Source: Bog-532 sp963830385
GTDB taxonomy: Bacteria; Actinomycetota; Actinomycetes; Streptosporangiales; Streptosporangiaceae
Direction of reading: 5' to 3'
Length of the DNA: 64,000 bases
NCBI GenBank assembly: GCA_963830385.1
Contig: CAWHMD010000005.1
Span: forward strand, 434,001-498,000
Shown: piece by piece, positions 52,841 through 60,891 of the stretch
Layout: the number at the start of each line of letters is the position of its first letter
Position numbering within the stretch: position 1 is the first letter of the stretch
Notes under the pieces: generated by a model
What the model saw: only the letters and a program-made list of their open reading frames with translations
What the model was told of the DNA's origin: nothing
Database searches by the model: none
Position numbers and translations under genes: made by a program

Positions 52841-54488
52841 CCGGCCAGGTCGATGTCGCCATCATCGGAAGCGGGCCGGCCGGGGTCACCTACGCCCGGC
52901 TGATCTGTGAGCAGGTGCCGGACGCCCGGGTCCTGCTGGTGGAGTCCGGTCCGGCGGTGTCCCAGCCGCCCGGCACCCACGTGAACACCATCACCGATCC
53001 AGGCGCCCGGGCCGCAGCCCAGGTGGCCTCGCAGGGGCCGGCCCAGCACCCCTACAACATCCCGCCGAGCGAGCTGCGGCTGCTCGCCCACCGCACCGGC
53101 GAGGACGGGCCGATCCTCCCACACGAGGGGCTGTTCCTGCTCAGCGCGACGCAGGAGGTGAGCCCGGACTTCCCGGCGGCCGCCATGGCCAGCAACGTCG
53201 GCGGGATGGGGGCGCACTGGTTCGGGGCCTGCCCGCGCCCGTACGGGACCGAGCGGATCGGTTTCCTGGACCCGGCGACGCTGGACGGCGCGCTGTCCAC
53301 GGCCGAGCGGCTGCTCGGGGTCTCCGCCCGCCAGTTCGCAGGCTCGGCCGCGGCGGCCTGGCGCGAGCGCACGCTGGGCGGGCTCTTCGACGCCGGCCGG
53401 ACGCCGGGCCGCCAGGTCCAGCCGATGCCGCTGGCGGTGAACCGGGAGCGGCCGGGCTCCGGCCAGGCCGGACCGGCCGTCATCCTCGGGCCGCTGCTCG
53501 ACGGCGCGCACGACGGGCACCGGCACGGGCACGACGGGCACCGGAACTTCGAGCTACGGGCCCAGACGCTGTGCCGGCGGGTCGTCATGGACGGGGACCG
53601 GGCCACCGCGGTGGAACTGGCCGACCTCACCACCGGCCGGGCGTACCAGGTCGCCGCCCGGCAGGTCGTCGTCGCGGCCGACTCGCTGCGCACCCCGCAG
53701 CTGCTGTACGCCTCCGGGGTCCGGCCGGCCGCCCTGGGGCGCCATCTGAACGAGCACCCCTACATCGCGGCCATGGTGCAGGTGGACGACGCGCCCGGCG
53801 CGGCCGGCGATCCCGTCCTGGACCTGCTGATGCCGTCGAGCGGGCTGACCTGGATCCCGTTCGACGGCGACCGCTTCCCCCTGCACGGGCAGGTGAGCCA
53901 GCGGTCCGGGCTGCTCACCGTCGGGCTGTTCCTGCGCAAGGAGACCCGGCCGGAGAACCGGGTGGAGTTCAGCGACGAGGCCCGGGACTGGCGGGACCTA
54001 CCGGGCATGCTCGTGCACTACTCGCTGAGCGACCTGGACCGCACCATGGCCGGCAGGCGATGGACGTCGCGGCCGGCATCGCCCGCGCCTGCGGCGGGAC
54101 GTTCCTGGCGGGCTGGCCGCGCCTGATGCCGAGCGGCTCGTCGCTGCACTACCAGGGCACCGTGCGGATGGGAGCCGACGACGACGGCCAGTCGGTCTGC
54201 GATCCCACCGGCCGGGTCTGGGGCATCGAGAACCTCTACGTGGCCGGTAACGGCGTCATCCCCACCTCGACCGCCTGCAACCCGACGCTGACCACCGTAT
54301 CCCTGGCGGTCATCGGAGCCAGAGCGGTTTCCGCTCAGCTGCACCCCGTCGCAGGTCAGCTGCACGGGGCGGCGGACGGAGCCGGTACCTCCTTCCAGTG
54401 CGGGCTAGCACGGGGTTGCGCACGGGCCGGCACGGCCGGTTACGCTGCCTGCCATGGCCTCGAACGCTCCTCCCGGGCCGCCCCCTGA
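52837..54488 (+). pseudogene. GMC oxidoreductase (pyranose-oxidase-like), frameshifted
   Basis: The protein has the FAD loop VAIIGSGPAGVTYARLI, and NVGGMGAHWFGACPRP resembles the flavin-contact segment of pyranose 2-oxidases. The frame breaks at about 54056-54058, where one G is missing in CAGGCGATG; restoring it gives AMDVAAGIARACGGTF and then SSLHYQGTVRMG (catalytic His) and ACNPTLT (Asn). The restored frame ends at 54488, about 60 residues past the usual GMC end and 35 bases into the next gene, so the original stop may also be lost. It would oxidise a sugar ring. Confidence 0.77.
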
Positions 54489-55725
54489 TTCGCGTCCCCC
54501 CGGCCGCGTCCCCGTCGGCCCGCTGGCCGGTTTCGCCGCCTTCTGCCTGATCGCCCTGATCGCCCTGGCCATCTCGGTGCACGGCGGATCCGAACCGACC
54601 GTGTCCGGGCTGGCCCTGGCCATCCTGCCGGTCCCGCTGGTGATGGCCGGGGTGCTGTACCTGGACCGGCTGGAACCCGAGCCGCCGGTCTTGCTGGCCG
54701 CCACGTTCAGCGCCGGGGCCGGGGCCGCCGCGCTGATCGGGCTGATCGGGCATCTCTTCGGCAACAGCATCCTCACCACCCCGGAGCTGGGCCCGGAAGC
54801 GGGCCAGCTCACCACCTCGCTGGGCAACGCGCTGGTCGGCGCGCTGGTTGCGGAGTCGGTCAAGGGCGCGATCCTGCTCGGCATGCTGCGCTACCAGCGG
54901 GCCGAGCTGGACGGGGTGGGCGACGGCGTGGTCTACGCGGCCATGATCGGGCTGGGCTTCGCGCTGGTCTCCAACCTGTTCGCCTACGTGCAGGCCGAAC
55001 GCAGCGGGCTGTCCGCGCTGATCTCGGCGTTCTTCCAGCGCGGGCTGCTCACGCCGCTGTGGGACCCGTTGTTCACCGCGATGATCGGCATCGGCGTCGG
55101 CTACGCCGCGACCGCGTCCCGGCGGCGCGGGACCTGGGCCATCGCCGCGGGCTGGGTGATGGCGGTCGTGCTGCACACCGCCTGGGACGACTCGGTGCGC
55201 CGGGGCGCGGGCTGGGAGACGGTCGTCTACCTGATCCTGCTCGTGTTCCTGGGCCTGCTGATCGTCGTCATGCGGCTCGACCGGCGCCGCATCGTCGGCC
55301 TCATCGGGACCTCGCTGCCGCCGTACACCAAGCCGGACACGATGACCCAGGACGACCTGCGGATGCTGGGCGACATGCACGAGCGGCGGCTCGCCCGGCA
55401 GTGGGCGCGGCTGCACTGCGGGCTGAGCGGCAGCCAGATCATGGCCGACTACCAGCTGGCCGCCACCGAGCTGGCGCTGTCCTGTTACCGGTCCCAGCAG
55501 GGCTACATGGTGAAAGAGGCGTTCTCGGCCAGCCTGACCGTCCGGCTGCGGGCGATGGAGCAGGCCGCGTCCACCCTGCGGGGCCGGCGGCCGCGGCCGC
55601 CGCACCCGTCCTGGGCGCCCTATGGGCTGTCGGCGCTGTCCGCCACCCGGCCGCCCGCGCCGCCGACCCGGCCGTCCCGGCGTTCCACCGGTTACCGCAT
55701 CGACGAGGACCCCGGCGACGACTGA
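54454..55725 (+). CDS. PrsW-like membrane protein lacking most catalytic residues
   Basis: The 423-residue protein has a Pro-rich N-terminus, about eight hydrophobic segments and the PrsW-family layout. In the usual motifs the family has EExxK, FxxEN, a His before PLFT and a late His. Here they read Ala133-Glu-Ser-Val-Lys137, LVSN (Ser173), WDPLFT (Asp204) and LHTAW (His241 kept). Three of the key residues are changed, so this is probably a non-proteolytic relative. The C-terminal 150 residues are soluble. The start overlaps the frameshifted GMC tail. Confidence 0.75.
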   Translation: MASNAPPGPPPDSRPPGRVPVGPLAGFAAFCLIALIALAISVHGGSEPTVSGLALAILPVPLVMAGVLYLDRLEPEPPVLLAATFSAGAGAAALIGLIGHLFGNSILTTPELGPEAGQLTTSLGNALVGALVAESVKGAILLGMLRYQRAELDGVGDGVVYAAMIGLGFALVSNLFAYVQAERSGLSALISAFFQRGLLTPLWDPLFTAMIGIGVGYAATASRRRGTWAIAAGWVMAVVLHTAWDDSVRRGAGWETVVYLILLVFLGLLIVVMRLDRRRIVGLIGTSLPPYTKPDTMTQDDLRMLGDMHERRLARQWARLHCGLSGSQIMADYQLAATELALSCYRSQQGYMVKEAFSASLTVRLRAMEQAASTLRGRRPRPPHPSWAPYGLSALSATRPPAPPTRPSRRSTGYRIDEDPGDD

Positions 55726-55822
55726 GCAGGCAGGACGCTGAGCAGGCAGGACGGCTGGCCGGCGGCCAGTTCGGGGGTTTACTCCCCGATCATTGTCAGA
55801 GGGTCGCACTACACTCCGGTCT

Positions 55823-56842
55823 ATGGCAGTGAGCAGCGATGGGCACGCAGGCAGCGCGGGATCAGTCCAGGGTGGATCCGTTTTGGCACCGCAGCCGGAC
55901 GCGCTGGAGGAGTACCGGCGGGAGCTGACCGGATACTGCTACCGCATGCTCGGCTCCGGCTTCGAGGCCGACGACGCCGTGCAGGAGACGATGCTGCGGG
56001 CCTGGCGGTCGGCCGACCGCTTCGAGGGCCGGTCCTCGGTGCGGTCGTGGCTGTACCGCATCGCGACCAACGTGTGCCTGGACATGCTGCGCGGCCGCCA
56101 GCGTCGGGCGCGGCCGATGGAGCTGGGGCCGTCCTCGGCGCCGGACCCGTCGCTGCTGGGCGAGCAGCTGCCCGAGCACCTGTGGGTCTCCCCCATCGCC
56201 GACGACCGGGTGCTGCCGGCCGAGGCCGACCCGGCCGTCGTCGTCGAGGCCCGGGACACGATCCGGCTGGCCTTCGTCACCGCCCTGCAGCACCTGCCGC
56301 CCAGGCAGCGGGCCGCGCTGATCTTGTGCGAGGTGCTGCGCTGGCAGGCCACCGAGGCCGCCGACCTGCTCGGCACCAGCGTGCCCGCGGTCAACAGCGC
56401 GCTGCAGCGGGCCCGGGCCACGCTCGCGTCGCTGCCCGAGCAGGAGCGGCCGGCCGACATCCGCGACGACCACGCCGACCTGCTCGACAAGTACGTGGAC
56501 GCGTTCGAGCGCTACGACATGACGGCCCTGGTCTCGCTGCTGCACGAGGACGCCATCCAGAACATGCCGCCCTACGCGCTGTGGATCGAGGGCGCGGAAA
56601 ACATCACCACCTGGATGGTGCAGCCCGGCCCGGACGCCTGCCGCGGCTCGCGCCTGATCCCGGTCTCGGCGAACGGCATGGCCGCCTTCGGGCAGTACAA
56701 GCCGGACCCGGCCGGAGGCTACGAGCCCTGGGCGCTGCAGGTCATCGAGATGAGCGGGGACCGGATCGCGCGGATGACGTTTTTTCTCGATACGGCCACG
56801 CTGTTCCCGTCGTTCGGGCTGCCTGATCACCTTCCGGCCTAG
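55823..56842 (+). CDS. ECF RNA-polymerase sigma factor with SnoaL-like C-terminal domain
   Basis: The 339-residue sigma factor has region 2 (CYRMLGSGFEADDAVQETMLRAW and RSWLYRIATNVCLDMLR) and region 4 (LPPRQRAALILCEVLRWQATEAADLLGTSVPAVNSALQRAR). A SnoaL-like domain follows (YVDAFERYDMTALVSLLHEDA). This is the SigG/SigJ-like type, in which the extra domain can replace an anti-sigma factor. There is no ribosome binding site; TACACT (55810-55815) lies 7 bases before the ATG, so a leaderless start is likely. Confidence 0.87.
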   Translation: MAVSSDGHAGSAGSVQGGSVLAPQPDALEEYRRELTGYCYRMLGSGFEADDAVQETMLRAWRSADRFEGRSSVRSWLYRIATNVCLDMLRGRQRRARPMELGPSSAPDPSLLGEQLPEHLWVSPIADDRVLPAEADPAVVVEARDTIRLAFVTALQHLPPRQRAALILCEVLRWQATEAADLLGTSVPAVNSALQRARATLASLPEQERPADIRDDHADLLDKYVDAFERYDMTALVSLLHEDAIQNMPPYALWIEGAENITTWMVQPGPDACRGSRLIPVSANGMAAFGQYKPDPAGGYEPWALQVIEMSGDRIARMTFFLDTATLFPSFGLPDHLPA

Positions 56843-56959
56843 CCTCCCCCGGTGCGGCGGGCGCCGCGATACGCTTCCCCGGCCGGGACCCCTCGACAGG
56901 TCTGTCATCGGCATGAACACCAGCAAGCCGGACAGGCACCGAAAGGGGACGATCGGGAC

Positions 56960-58171
56960 ATGCGCGACGGCGGACTATCGGGGGATCGGCTCCGGCGCCT
57001 GCACGAGGTGATGACCGGTTACGTCGAGCGCGGCGAGGTGCCCGGCCTGGTGACGCTCATCGCCCGCCGCGGCGAGGGCCACGTGGACGCGATCGGGGCG
57101 ATGGCCGCGGGCTCGGAGGAGCCGATGCGCCGGGACACGATCTTCCGCATCTCGTCGATGACCAAGCCGGTCACCGCGGCCGCGGCCATGATCTGCGTCG
57201 AGGAGTGCCTGCTGCGGCTGGACGAGCCGGTCGACCGGCTGCTGCCCGAGCTGGCCAACCGGCAGGTGCTGCGGCGCCCGGAGGCGGAGCTGGACGAGAC
57301 CGTGCCCGCGCACCGGCCGATCACCGTGCGGGATCTGCTCACGTTCACGATGGGCCTCGGCATCGTGGCCGCCGAGCCGGGCACGGTCCCGCTGGCGGAC
57401 GCGCTGAACCAGCTGGAGCTGGGCCAGGGCATGCCGAGCCCGGCCACCCCGCCGGCCCCGGACGAGTGGATCAGGCGGCTCGGCTCGCTGCCGCTGCTGT
57501 ACCAGCCGGGCGAGCGCTGGCTCTACAACACCGGCGCGGACGTGCTCGGCGTGCTGATCGAGCGGGCGGTCGGCCAGCCGTTCGAGAATTTCCTGGCCGA
57601 GCGGATTTTCGGCCCGCTGGGCATGAACGACACCGGGTTCGACGTGCCCTGGGACAAGATCGGCCGGCTGCCGACCGCGTACGTCATCAACCCCCGGTCC
57701 GGCGCCGCCGAGGTCTACGACGACCCGCACGACGGGCAGTGGAGCCGGCTGCCCTCGTTCCCGTCCGGCGGCGGCGGGCTGGTCTCGACGGCCGAGGACT
57801 ACCTGGCGTTCGCCGACATGCTGCGGGAGAAGGGCACCAGCCGCGGCGTGCGCATCCTGTCCCGCCCGTCGGTCGAGTTCATGACCACCGACCAGCTCAC
57901 CCCCGAACAGAAGGCGGCGTCGGGCCTGGTCCAGGGGTTCTTCCGGGTGCACGGGTGGGGCTTCGGGATGGCGGTGGTCACCGAGCGGACCGAGGTGGCC
58001 AAGTCGGTTGGCACCTACGGCTGGGATGGCGGGATGGGAACGTCCTGGTACAACGACCCGGCCGAGGAGCTGACGATGATCCTGATGACCCAGCAGGCCT
58101 GGGCGTCGCCGATCCCGCCCCGGCTGTTCCAGGATTTCTGGACCGCGACCTACGCCGCCATCGCCGATTGA
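56960..58171 (+). CDS. Class C beta-lactamase-like serine hydrolase
   Basis: The 403-residue protein has the SxxK motif ISSMTKPVTAAAA, the Tyr-X-Asn-like WLYNTGADVLGVLIERAVG and a Gly-rich third motif WDGGMGTSWYND. It is of the esterase/penicillin-binding-like class without a signal peptide, so it probably acts on an intracellular ester or amide. The ATG at 56960 with GGGGA 10 bases upstream is used; a longer frame to 56852 has no support. Confidence 0.83.
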   Translation: MRDGGLSGDRLRRLHEVMTGYVERGEVPGLVTLIARRGEGHVDAIGAMAAGSEEPMRRDTIFRISSMTKPVTAAAAMICVEECLLRLDEPVDRLLPELANRQVLRRPEAELDETVPAHRPITVRDLLTFTMGLGIVAAEPGTVPLADALNQLELGQGMPSPATPPAPDEWIRRLGSLPLLYQPGERWLYNTGADVLGVLIERAVGQPFENFLAERIFGPLGMNDTGFDVPWDKIGRLPTAYVINPRSGAAEVYDDPHDGQWSRLPSFPSGGGGLVSTAEDYLAFADMLREKGTSRGVRILSRPSVEFMTTDQLTPEQKAASGLVQGFFRVHGWGFGMAVVTERTEVAKSVGTYGWDGGMGTSWYNDPAEELTMILMTQQAWASPIPPRLFQDFWTATYAAIAD

Positions 58172-58193
58172 GGCGAGGCTGGCCTCACAAAAC

Positions 58194-58212
58194 TGAGGCT
58201 GGGCTTAGGTGG
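58194..58212 (+). promoter_or_regulatory. Weak IdeR/DmdR-box-like sequence
   Basis: TGAGGCTGGGCTTAGGTGG matches the actinobacterial iron-regulator consensus at 11 of 19 positions, mainly in the left half, and lies 48 bases before the ferritin-VIT gene. Iron control would fit that gene. A hairpin (GCCTCA/TGAGGC, 58182-58199) overlaps. Confidence 0.25.
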
Positions 58213-58260
58213 GGGTCCGACCGGCATAATGAGCCGTCCCGCCCGGTTGTAACGAGGTAC

Positions 58261-59403
58261 ATGACGACGCAAGAGATGAGTTCCCCGCACCGGACCGACT
58301 CGGTCAAGCGCTGGCGCGACATGCTGGCCAGCGAGCGCGACGCCGCGGCGCTGTATACGCGCCTGGCCGACGCCGAGACCGGTGAACGGGAAGAGATATT
58401 CCGTGAGCTCGCTTCGATCGAGCTCAAGCACGCCGCCCACTGGGAAGGCAAGCTCCGCGACGCCGGGGCCTCGATCCCCGCCCCGCGCGGGCCGAGCCTG
58501 CGCACCCGGCTGCTGGGCCAGGCCGCCAGCCGGCTGTCCGTCCGCACCGTGCTGCCGCTGATCGAGCGGGCCGAGCGGGCCGACGCCGGGATGTACGACG
58601 CCGACCCGGACGCCGACCCGGCCATGGCGGCCGACGAGCGCGGGCACGCGCGCACGCTGGCCCGCCTGATCGACGGGGGCAAGCCGGACCCGCGGGCCCA
58701 GGTCCGGCGGCGCGAGCCGTGGCACCGGGGCGACCGGTCGGGCGCGCTGCGGGCCGGGGTGTTCGGGGTCAGCGACGGCCTGGTGTCCAACACCGCGCTG
58801 GTGATGGGGTTCGCCGGGTCGGGCGCGTCCCGCACGGTCACCCTGCTGGCCGGGGTGGCGGGCCTGCTGGCCGGGGCGTTCTCGATGGCCGCGGGCGAGT
58901 ACGTGTCGATGTCGAGCCAGCGCGAGATGTACCAGCGGGAGATCGCGCTGGAGCAGGCCGAGCTGGAGGAGAAGCCGGACGAGGAGCACGCCGAGCTGGT
59001 GCTCATCTACCGGGCCAAGGGCCTGTCCCGGCTGGACGCGGAGAAGCTGGCCGACAAGATCATGGCCGACCGCTCGGTCGCGCTGGACACGCTGGCCCGG
59101 GAGGAGCTGGGGCTGGACCCGGACGAGCTCGGCTCGCCCTGGAGTGCCGCGCTGTCGAGCTTGCTGGCCTTCGCGCTCGGCGCCTTCGTGGTAGTGGTGC
59201 CCTACCTGGCCGGGAGCGGGACGGCCGCGCTGGTGGCGGCGATCGTGCTGGCGCTGGCGGCGATGTTCGCGGTCGGGGCCAGTATCGGCGCCCTGAACGG
59301 CCGGAACGCGCTGAAGTCGGGGATGCGGCAGGTGATCGCGGGGACGCTGGCGGCCGCCGTGACGTTCGGCGTCGGGCACCTGATCGGCACGCATATCAGT
59401 TAA
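58261..59403 (+). CDS. Ferritin-like/VIT1 (CCC1) iron-manganese transporter
   Basis: The 380-residue protein joins an N-terminal rubrerythrin-like helical domain (residues about 15-140, with SERDAAALYTRLADAETGERE and IELKHAAHWEGKL) to a CCC1/VIT1 transporter domain. The latter shows GVFGVSDGLVSNTALVMGF, MAAGEYVSMSSQREMY and the acidic metal helices EKLADKIMADRSVALDTLAREELG. VIT proteins export Fe2+ or Mn2+. The ATG at 58261 has a weak GAGGT just upstream. Its 3' end has a decayed copy at 60731-60890. Confidence 0.88.
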   Translation: MTTQEMSSPHRTDSVKRWRDMLASERDAAALYTRLADAETGEREEIFRELASIELKHAAHWEGKLRDAGASIPAPRGPSLRTRLLGQAASRLSVRTVLPLIERAERADAGMYDADPDADPAMAADERGHARTLARLIDGGKPDPRAQVRRREPWHRGDRSGALRAGVFGVSDGLVSNTALVMGFAGSGASRTVTLLAGVAGLLAGAFSMAAGEYVSMSSQREMYQREIALEQAELEEKPDEEHAELVLIYRAKGLSRLDAEKLADKIMADRSVALDTLAREELGLDPDELGSPWSAALSSLLAFALGAFVVVVPYLAGSGTAALVAAIVLALAAMFAVGASIGALNGRNALKSGMRQVIAGTLAAAVTFGVGHLIGTHIS

Positions 59404-59404
59404 G

Positions 59405-59420
59405 TCAGCCTGCTGGCTGA
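59405..59420. terminator. Small hairpin between convergent genes
   Basis: TCAGCC-TGCT-GGCTGA directly follows the VIT stop; a second, GGACGC/GCGTCC (59426-59448), overlaps the TetR stop. Confidence 0.5.
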
Positions 59421-59437
59421 GCCGGGGACGCTCCGGG

Positions 59438-60100
59438 TCAGGGCGTCCAGCTGGCTGGGTGATCGGGGCTGAAGTAGGCGGCGTACATGTCCAGGGCCGT
59501 GTCGAGCAGGGGGATCAGCCGGCTCTGGGCGAACTCAACGCCGCGCTCGTTGGCCAGGTGCTGGGTCCCCACCCCCCCGATCATGACGAGCAGGAGCGCG
59601 ATGCCGCTTTCGGACGCCGCAGCCGGATGGAGCTCGCCGTGTTCGACGGCTGCCGTCATCGCGGTCTGCATCAGCTCGGCAACGCGCAGGCTGGGAGCGT
59701 AGGCGCGCTCGGAGGGAGTGAATCCGGGCACGGCCCGGGTGAAAATCAGTTCCGCCAGCTCCGGCTGCCCGGCGGCGAACCGGACCGTTTCCCATGACGC
59801 GGCGCGGACCGCTGCCCAGCCCGCACTATGACGATTGATGGCGGCGTCGAACAGCCCGGCATGGATGCGCATGCCGCGTTCGAACAAGGCGTCGTACACG
59901 GCGTTGCGCGAGCCGAAGTACTGATAGAGGGAGGGCTGGCGCAGCCCGACCCGGCGGGCGACCTCGGTCAGGTTGAGCGCGGCGACACCCTGCTCGGCCA
60001 TCACCGCCAGCGCCGCGTCAAGGATTTCCTCGCGGGTCTGGAGCCGGTGCCGCTCCCGGGGCGTGACTGCGTTATCGGCCGCGTCCGTCGGGGATGACAT
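59438..60100 (-). CDS. TetR-family regulator
   Basis: The 220-residue protein has the TetR helix-turn-helix (ILDAALAVMAEQGVAALNL then GLRQPSLYQYFGSRNAVYDAL) and the helical C-terminal domain typical of the WHG-type group. TAGGCT (60107-60112 on the minus strand) lies 6 bases before the ATG with no ribosome binding site, so it is leaderless. It is divergent from the SRPBCC gene and shares its operator region. Confidence 0.87.
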   Translation of the reverse strand: MSSPTDAADNAVTPRERHRLQTREEILDAALAVMAEQGVAALNLTEVARRVGLRQPSLYQYFGSRNAVYDALFERGMRIHAGLFDAAINRHSAGWAAVRAASWETVRFAAGQPELAELIFTRAVPGFTPSERAYAPSLRVAELMQTAMTAAVEHGELHPAAASESGIALLLVMIGGVGTQHLANERGVEFAQSRLIPLLDTALDMYAAYFSPDHPASWTP

Positions 60101-60106
60101 GGCGCA

Positions 60107-60158
60107 AGCCTAGAACACCCAATAGGCTATTGATTTTCCGATAGGCAATAATTAGGCT
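60107..60158. promoter_or_regulatory. Divergent promoter region with TetR operator repeats
   Basis: CAATAG-G-CTATTG (60120-60132) is a near-perfect palindrome and a related half-copy follows (GATAGGCAATAA, 60140-60151). The plus-strand promoter is TTGATT (60130-60135), 17 bases, TAGGCT (60153-60158); the minus-strand -10 is TAGGCT (60107-60112). The repeats sit across both promoters. Confidence 0.65.
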
Positions 60159-60190
60159 GGCGGTAACAGCCCGGCGAGCGGGGAGGCGCC

Positions 60191-60693
60191 GTGAAACGCC
60201 TTGATCACGACGAGGTCAGGCTGCGGGTCGACGCGGCTCCCGAACTGCTCTACGACCTCGTTTCCGATGTGCCGCGGACGCCGGAGTGGAGCCCCGAGGT
60301 CATCTCGTGCCGCTGGCTCAGCGCCGCGGGCCGGGCGGTGCCGGGGGCCAGGTTCAGCGCCCGCAACAAGAAACGGTGGTTTACCTGGTCCAACCGGCCC
60401 CTGGTGCAGACCGCCGACCGGGGCCGGGAATTCGCCATCACCCGCACCGAGCGGGGCGGCGGCACCATCCGCTGGTTTTACCGCTTCGCACCGGACGCCG
60501 GGGGCACCATGGTCACTCTCGGCTACCAGGTCCTCAAGCCCGTCCCGGTTGGGCTGCACATCATCCTGCGGGCCTTCTTCGGGGTCCGGACCTGGAAACC
60601 GACCTGCGGCTGAACATGACCACCAGCCTGGACCGGGTCGCAGAGATCGCCGAACGCGAAGCCCGCGCCCCGGCTGCCCCCGCAAACCCCTAG
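60191..60693 (+). pseudogene. SRPBCC polyketide-cyclase-like protein, frameshifted near its end
   Basis: A GTG at 60191 follows GGGGAGG and opens a START-like fold (VRLRVDAAPELLYDLVSDVPRTPEWSPEV, then TWSNRPLVQTADRGREF). The frame breaks at about 60589: one missing G (CCGGACC for CCGGGACC) turns DLETDLRLNMTTSLDRVAEI into a short tail that stops at 60613. The correct frame runs to 60693. It is the likely target of the divergent TetR gene. Confidence 0.75.
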
Positions 60694-60730
60694 CCCCTCC
60701 CTCCCCGCAACGGCGGAGTGTCACCCCCCG

Positions 60731-60890
60731 GCCGGACGCGGAGTAGCTGGCCGACAAGATCATGGCCGACCGCTCGGGTCGCGCTGGACACGCTGGCCGG
60801 GAGAAGCTGGGGCTGGACCCGGACGAGCTCGGCTCGCCCTGGAGTGCCGCGCTGGCGGCCGCCGTGACGTTCGGCGTCGGGCACCTGATC
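60731..60890 (+). pseudogene. Decayed duplicate of the VIT transporter 3' end
   Basis: 60731-60854 copies 59031-59154 with about five changes (including AAG to TAG, one inserted and one deleted base). 60850-60890 copies 59345-59385 with no change. The 195 bases between, exactly 65 codons, are deleted at a shared CGCTG. The copy stops one base before the methyltransferase stop codon. It cannot make a protein. Confidence 0.88.
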
Positions 60891-60891
60891 C

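Noticed and set aside
57205..58260. Long plus-strand frame upstream of the VIT gene
   Set aside because: The frame is open through the serine hydrolase by GC bias only; VIT-like sequence starts at the ATG at 58261.
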